DNA from: Collinsella aerofaciens
GTDB taxonomy: Bacteria > Actinomycetota > Coriobacteriia > Coriobacteriales > Coriobacteriaceae
Length of the DNA: 10,711 nucleotides
Direction: 5' to 3'
NCBI RefSeq assembly: GCF_028207065.1
Contig: NZ_JAQLFP010000045.1
Location: forward strand, 1 to 10,711
Shown here one piece after another: positions 7,019 through 10,711 of this stretch (the first letter of the stretch is position 1; each line of letters starts with the position of its first letter). Both the position numbers and the translations under genes were made by a program. The notes below the pieces were generated by a model. That model was not told where the DNA came from and ran no database searches. It worked only from the letters and a program-made list of their open reading frames with translations.

Positions 7019-8508
7019 GAGCTTCTCCTTTGGACCGTGGCGTTGGAGGCGAGCGGGATGGACACCGCAAGCGTAAAGGGCGGGGCGGCGTGGACTTCCA
7101 GGCTGCCGCCCAGATTCTGTGCGACATGCCTCATACCAGGGATACCCGTTCCCTCGCGATACGATACGGGTGCAGGCGCGCCGTCGTTAGAAACGGTCAT
7201 CCGCGCAACGGCGCCGTCTTCCGACGTCTCCTGCCACAGGCGCACATGGACCTGATGGGCCTGCGCATGCTTGGTGGCATTGGTCGAGGCTTCGCGGATA
7301 ATCTGCAGAAAGGCTGCGGCGACACGCGCGTCGCTTGGCAGCTCGCCCTCTACATCGATCTGCACGCTCACCAGGCCAAAGGCATGGACGATATCGCCCA
7401 GTTGCTCCGAAGGTTCACTGGCACCGCCACGACGCAGATCGGCGGCGATCGAGCGCAACAACGGGTCGATCTGCTCGAGCGACTCGTCGTCCAAGCGCCC
7501 CTCCTCCAAATAGCGATGGAGGATAGACAGGCGCTGCCCGATCACGTCGTGCACGCGGGCGCGCATACGCAGGTAGGCCGCGTTGTCGGCAACTTTTTTG
7601 ACTTCTTCGATCTGGGCCTGGAGCTCTTGGCCCGCAAGCTCAAGCAGGTGGTTGGCTTGCGCCAGACGGTCATGCGCGTGCGCATACTCTGTCACATCCA
7701 GGCCGATAATGCGCTCGAACGAACGGCCCGAAACCATAACGTCATCGTGCACAAACAAGCGAATCTCGGCGGGAGAAACCTCGACCACAACGCGCGCCTC
7801 ACCAAAGCGGTCCAGATTAATGCGCACGCGGTTCCTGCTGCTTTCGGGCATTTGCATACTGAGTTTGCGCAGGTCGTTCCATGTACCGCTCATATCGCCT
7901 AGGTCGGTGGGCATATGAAGCTCCACTAGGTTTTTTCGCATGCAGCGGTTCATGAGCAGCGGACGGCCCCTCGGGTCCAGATATAGGATGCCCACGGGAA
8001 TCACGTTGATGGTTTCGATCGTCGAGAACGCAGTGATATCTTCCTGGCGGTTACGGACGTCCATCAAGAGCGCCGCGATGGAGCGGAACAGGAAGAATGC
8101 CGCCTCCGCGATAACAACCGCAGTCCACGCCGAGCCCATGGCACGAACCGCCGGCGGCGTCACGGCGGCAACAAGCAGCAGCTCGATCAGCATGACAGGG
8201 CGACGATAGCGCACCATCAGAGCGACGCCATAGGCAAAGATCGCGGCGTTGAGCCACAGCACCCCGCCCATTCCCTCGACACAAACGTAGAGCGGCGCCA
8301 CCAGGTACGAGGCACTCGATCCAAACAAGATAACGGCCGAGATCATCAAGTGGAGCACCAGGCTCGCCTCGTAGGCGCAAATCACCTTGCGGTTATAGGA
8401 CGAGCGACGCGATGCGATGAGCGGAACGTGAATCGTCTGCAGACATGCTGCGAGGGCAAAGACGACATCGAGCGCGACAATCTGAGGAGGGATGAGCGGA
8501 ATCTGCAT
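7015..8508 (-). CDS. Sensor histidine kinase, NarL/LiaS type (HisKA_3)
   Basis: This 497-residue membrane kinase has five or six hydrophobic segments in residues 10-148, then a PAS-like region (about 158-270, TINVIPVGILYLDPRG), a coiled region (about 280-310), and a HisKA_3-type dimerization helix with the phosphoacceptor His320 in RVHDVIGQRLSIL. The ATPase domain shows an N box (REASTNATKHA, Asn410 and His414) and a glycine box GTGIPGM (453-459). All elements needed for autophosphorylation appear present. The ATG at 8508 has GGTGAG at 5 bases. A GTG at 8514 would overlap the previous stop as GTGA and add two residues, so the start is uncertain by two codons. The gene is second in a three-gene operon and overlaps the response regulator by 4 bases, so it is almost certainly that regulator's kinase. 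The signal is unknown; no extracellular sensing loop of any size is seen, which points to membrane or intramembrane sensing. Confidence 0.92.
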   Translation of the reverse strand: MQIPLIPPQIVALDVVFALAACLQTIHVPLIASRRSSYNRKVICAYEASLVLHLMISAVILFGSSASYLVAPLYVCVEGMGGVLWLNAAIFAYGVALMVRYRRPVMLIELLLVAAVTPPAVRAMGSAWTAVVIAEAAFFLFRSIAALLMDVRNRQEDITAFSTIETINVIPVGILYLDPRGRPLLMNRCMRKNLVELHMPTDLGDMSGTWNDLRKLSMQMPESSRNRVRINLDRFGEARVVVEVSPAEIRLFVHDDVMVSGRSFERIIGLDVTEYAHAHDRLAQANHLLELAGQELQAQIEEVKKVADNAAYLRMRARVHDVIGQRLSILHRYLEEGRLDDESLEQIDPLLRSIAADLRRGGASEPSEQLGDIVHAFGLVSVQIDVEGELPSDARVAAAFLQIIREASTNATKHAQAHQVHVRLWQETSEDGAVARMTVSNDGAPAPVSYREGTGIPGMRHVAQNLGGSLEVHAAPPFTLAVSIPLASNATVQRRSS

Positions 8509-8510
8509 GG

Positions 8511-10310
8511 TCACTCACCCGCCCGTGGCATCAAGACGACCATGCGCAGCTGACCGGGCTCGCCCTCAAGACGATACGCCACGTTTCGTCCCCGCAGCGC
8601 GAGCTCGAGCTCGCGGGCGGCGGGCGTCTGCGAAAGATCGCCCTCGTCGTTGGAGAAGAGCGTGGCGCGCAGCTCGACACTGCACGAGTCATGGTCGCTC
8701 AGGTGATACATAAGCGCCGGATGATCGGTGGTGTAGGCAAAAAATGCAAAGTCGTACACACAGTCGTACAGTGCGCTTACCGCGCTGGCGTGCATGGGGC
8801 GGCGTATGGCGATAATCGAAGCGCAGTCGACATCGATGGTGCGCAGATCACTTGCGAGCTCATTGGCAATGAGCTGAATGCGGTCGCGATCAAAACCGCT
8901 CTCCCCGTGCTGTGCCAACGTGAGCGACCCCTTGCGTTTGCAATAGGCGACGAGCATCTTGGCGCGCTGCAGCATGCGGTAACGCTCGTGCGAAGATGCC
9001 TCATCGGTCAACGGCGGCAGCGAGCTCAGCAGGTCGTACATCCCTTCGAGCGCGCGGGCAAGCGCTTGATCCACGTCTTGGACCAGTAAGGTCTCGGCCT
9101 CTTGATCTGCCAGATGCGTCTTAAGATCGTAATCGGCCGTGAGCAGCTCATTTTGGCGCTGCAGCTCCATACGACGATGTGCCAGTTCACGGTTAAGCTC
9201 GTTAAGTTCCGACACGTCTTGGGCAAGCAGGGCCGATCCGCCCAGCAGTGGAAAGGCACGGTACATCACATCGGGATCGGACGCCACGGCAAAGGCATGG
9301 GCATGCCCGTGTTCCTGGGCCCGAAGCTCTTCGCACACGCCCGCCGGCATTGGCTTCGACACCGGTGTGGCATAGACTTCCTGGAGGTCGCGCGTTAGAA
9401 CTTTGAGGTCAAGCGGCAAGGTGTCGAAGATGCCGGCGATATCGTGATACGACGGGATGACGCCGCAATCGAGGCAAATCTCGAGCGTCACCACGCACAA
9501 CACGCAATAGACCAGCGAAAAGTTGAGCTTCCACGCCCAAGGCACGCGCATGGCATATGAAACGGCAAAGAACGCGCCGCCCAACAACACGAGTGCCGCC
9601 GTGCCCGAAAAACGCTGGATTCTATAAGACGAGGACCGTCCCACCAGGGCAAAAAAAGCGACAAAGTTAAAGGCGGTCCACACCAGATAGACAAAGTAGC
9701 CCCAACCATACGTGTAGTCGTTGCTCCAGGTCTCGCTTGCGCGGTCGAAGTGGAATACCTGCCGGTGCACATCGTTGGTGAGCACAAACGCGACAAGCAG
9801 GGCGGCCGTAATCCACAAGGCCGCGCGGTAGCGGCGGCCCGCGCGATGCTGCTCCACGCCCGCGAGACGCATGCCGCACAGCTGATAGAGCAACGGGACG
9901 AGCGTCATGGGCACGTAGTAGAGGTACCAAAGCAGCGTGGCATAGTGTGGCGTGAATGATTTGTACTTAAAGATGACCTCAATCATCCACAGGGTGCAGA
10001 TGGTAGCGATGGCAACAAGGCGGCGGCGCAACACATAGTCCAAGCAGCGCAGGTACGTGAGAACGCCCCAGATCGAAAACGTAACCGCGGCGACAAGCAG
10101 CGGAAAGCAGCTCGAATGGGCAAGCTCGTCCACGACCTCTTCGGACACCTCGAAATAGGCAGGCACGATATTGGAAAGCTTGGGGTCGGAGGCGAACAGC
10201 GCCGGCAAGACTGCCAAAAGCATGAGGAACAGCGCAGTGATGGCGCCAGCGATAGCGAAGACGCGGTAGCGGTATACACGATGCGTTATGCCAACAAGGA
10301 ATCGCGGCAT
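8511..10310 (-). CDS. 7TM histidine-kinase-like sensor lacking catalytic residues
   Basis: This 599-residue protein has a histidine kinase N-terminal 7TM region: hydrophobic segments near 17-39, 69-87, 98-114, 124-144, 163-178, 202-223 and 235-257, plus another around 265-285, with the family signature LTNDVHRQVFHF (177-188). A degenerate PAS-like stretch ends YRAFPLLGGSALLAQDVSEL, then a coiled coil (about 365-408). Where the adjacent kinase has ARVHDVIGQRL this protein has QDVDQALARAL, so the phosphoacceptor His is Asp414. The N-box region reads LYDCVYDFAFFAY (Asp520 in place of Asn), and no glycine boxes are seen. By eye it cannot autophosphorylate and is a pseudokinase or regulator. The start is uncertain: ATG 10310 gives a normal short N-terminus, while ATG 10394 adds 28 unconvincing residues without a ribosome binding site. 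It is first in the operon and its stop overlaps or abuts the kinase start. Confidence 0.82.
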   Translation of the reverse strand: MPRFLVGITHRVYRYRVFAIAGAITALFLMLLAVLPALFASDPKLSNIVPAYFEVSEEVVDELAHSSCFPLLVAAVTFSIWGVLTYLRCLDYVLRRRLVAIATICTLWMIEVIFKYKSFTPHYATLLWYLYYVPMTLVPLLYQLCGMRLAGVEQHRAGRRYRAALWITAALLVAFVLTNDVHRQVFHFDRASETWSNDYTYGWGYFVYLVWTAFNFVAFFALVGRSSSYRIQRFSGTAALVLLGGAFFAVSYAMRVPWAWKLNFSLVYCVLCVVTLEICLDCGVIPSYHDIAGIFDTLPLDLKVLTRDLQEVYATPVSKPMPAGVCEELRAQEHGHAHAFAVASDPDVMYRAFPLLGGSALLAQDVSELNELNRELAHRRMELQRQNELLTADYDLKTHLADQEAETLLVQDVDQALARALEGMYDLLSSLPPLTDEASSHERYRMLQRAKMLVAYCKRKGSLTLAQHGESGFDRDRIQLIANELASDLRTIDVDCASIIAIRRPMHASAVSALYDCVYDFAFFAYTTDHPALMYHLSDHDSCSVELRATLFSNDEGDLSQTPAARELELALRGRNVAYRLEGEPGQLRMVVLMPRAGE

Positions 10311-10333
10311 GGCGAAGAGCCTGCCGCCCCTGG

Positions 10334-10354
10334 GATCCGCCACGGGTGCGGATC
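10334..10354. repeat. Perfect 7-bp hairpin upstream of the 7TM gene
   Basis: GATCCGC (10334-10340) pairs with GCGGATC (10348-10354) around a 7-base loop. It lies just before the preferred start at 10310. If that start is right, it is in the 5' leader. It may be chance in GC-rich DNA. Confidence 0.3.
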
Positions 10355-10431
10355 GGGCGGCCGCGTGGCCGATATGTCGCTCGCGGGTACCCATAGTGCT
10401 TTTAGTGTACCGACAGGCGGGCCCAAAAAGC

Positions 10432-10446
10432 GGGCCACATGTCCCA
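10432..10446 (+). repeat. GGGCCA-N2-TGTCCCA repeat (copy 2)
   Basis: GGGCCACATGTCCCA matches the 1796-1810 copy in 13 of 15 positions. It is upstream of the minus-strand operon, between the alternative starts and the GTCCCCA repeats. Confidence 0.4.
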
Positions 10447-10468
10447 AAATCCGCCGACGGCAAAGGGT

Positions 10469-10512
10469 GTCCCCAGCGACTAGTCGTTTAAGAACGTCCC
10501 CAATGACTAAGA
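10469..10512 (+). repeat. Tandem pair of GTCCCCA-N2-GACTA repeats
   Basis: GTCCCCAGCGACTA (10469-10482) and GTCCCCAATGACTA (10496-10509) are direct repeats with a 27-base period, close to two and a half helical turns. The first contains the palindrome CGACTAGTCG (10477-10486). A third copy is at 1774-1787. They lie upstream of the 7TM-kinase-regulator operon, so they could be regulator sites or mobile-element debris. The similarity to an unrelated intergenic copy favours a dispersed repeat. Confidence 0.5.
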
Positions 10513-10547
10513 CAAAACGAGCGAGGATTTTTGGACGCCCAAATGGC

Positions 10548-10611
10548 GAGAGTGGATAATCTCCCACTTTGAGCCCACAAACAGGCTAAAAACGGGAGAT
10601 TATCCACTCTC
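10548..10611. repeat. Perfect 18-bp inverted repeat, 64-base palindromic element
   Basis: The arm GAGAGTGGATAATCTCCC (10548-10565) is perfectly complementary to 10594-10611. The 28-base centre can pair further: AGCC (10572-10575) with GGCT (10584-10587), flanked by T and A runs. No T-run follows on either strand, so it is not a normal terminator, and it carries no gene. It could be a folded small RNA, an operator, or a palindromic mobile unit. AT-rich arms set it apart from the GC-rich surroundings. Confidence 0.75.
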
Positions 10612-10627
10612 ATTCTGCGGGCACTCA

Positions 10628-10640
10628 TTTAAGTACGTCC
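10628..10640 (+). repeat. TTTAAGTACGTCC, partner of TTTAAGAACGTCC at 10487-10499
   Basis: This 13-base sequence differs at one position from the one at 10487-10499. The two lie on either side of the 64-base palindrome in direct orientation, 141 bases apart start to start. The left copy is part of the GTCCCCA repeat; this one seems a degenerate relative. Confidence 0.35.
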
Positions 10641-10658
10641 ATTACAGTCGAAATTGTC

Positions 10659-10709
10659 AGCCCGGGACCGTCTCGGGCTACGATTGAGGCGCGCCCAGAA
10701 CGGGCCGCC
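10659..10709. other. Two small hairpins at the window end
   Basis: Hairpin 1 (10659-10679) has 8 pairs including a G-T, closing ACCGT. Hairpin 2 (10688-10709) pairs GGCG and GCCC, with a bulged C, with GGGCCGCC around AGAAC. Neither is followed by a clear T-run inside the window; the second stops two bases from its end. They may be terminators of a gene beyond the edge. Apart from the repeats listed, 10311-10711 shows no convincing gene. Confidence 0.3.
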
Positions 10710-10711
10710 GA

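Noticed and set aside
7030..7902. A 290-codon plus-strand frame opposite the histidine kinase
   Set aside because: It mirrors the kinase's H, N and G box region. The kinase frame carries all expected motifs, while this one has none.
10469..10640. Repeats considered as a CRISPR array
   Set aside because: There are only two or three imperfect short copies, with no regular spacers and no cas genes nearby.
10625..10711. A minus-strand frame open from the window edge, possibly the 3' end of a gene
   Set aside because: It has only 28 codons, with another frame also open, and it contains the hairpins at 10659-10709. Its stop falls beside a repeat. There is not enough evidence to call a gene.

Overview
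The window is GC-rich bacterial chromosome with strong codon bias towards G/C third positions, mostly clear AGGAGG-type ribosome binding sites, and genes packed into short operons. Gene content points to an anaerobic Gram-positive host: a NarL/LiaS-type two-component system with 7TM sensors, a lipobox lipoprotein, and DUF4428, TFIIB-type zinc-ribbon and SPFH genes. The overall style fits the class Coriobacteriia, most likely a Collinsella-like gut actinobacterium. That placement is inferred from style and recall; no rRNA or other marker gene is present.

Layout. (1) Bases 1-229 hold the probable tail of an upstream plus-strand gene and an imperfect GC-rich hairpin. (2) Bases 230-1741 (+) encode a DUF1593 (Sde182-type, nucleoside-hydrolase-like) protein. 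(3) Bases 1742-1907 are intergenic, with copies of short repeats that recur near the right end. (4) Bases 1908-6202 (+) form a probable four-gene operon: a DUF4428 double-zinc-ribbon protein, a membrane protein with two zinc ribbons, an SPFH protein with two C-terminal zinc ribbons, and a lipoprotein. It ends in a strong intrinsic terminator at 6251-6292. (5) A second hairpin at 6318-6358 closes the converging minus-strand operon. (6) Bases 6395-10310 (-), transcribed right to left, hold a 7TM sensor protein resembling a histidine kinase but lacking its key residues, then an apparently intact histidine kinase, then a NarL/FixJ response regulator. Their junctions overlap or nearly abut. (7) Bases 10311-10711 have no convincing gene. 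They hold short repeats, a perfect 18-bp inverted repeat forming a 64-base palindromic structure, and smaller hairpins.

How the genes may work together. The membrane zinc-ribbon protein and the SPFH protein resemble the YdjG and YdjI partners of the Bacillus subtilis ydjFGHI (PspA-type) envelope-stress operon. Here they occur without PspA, and with a DUF4428 protein and a lipoprotein, suggesting a membrane-maintenance cassette. The minus-strand operon looks like a signalling relay in which the degenerate 7TM protein may sense a signal and modulate the active kinase next to it, which would phosphorylate Asp54 of the regulator. The targets of the regulator cannot be read from the window.
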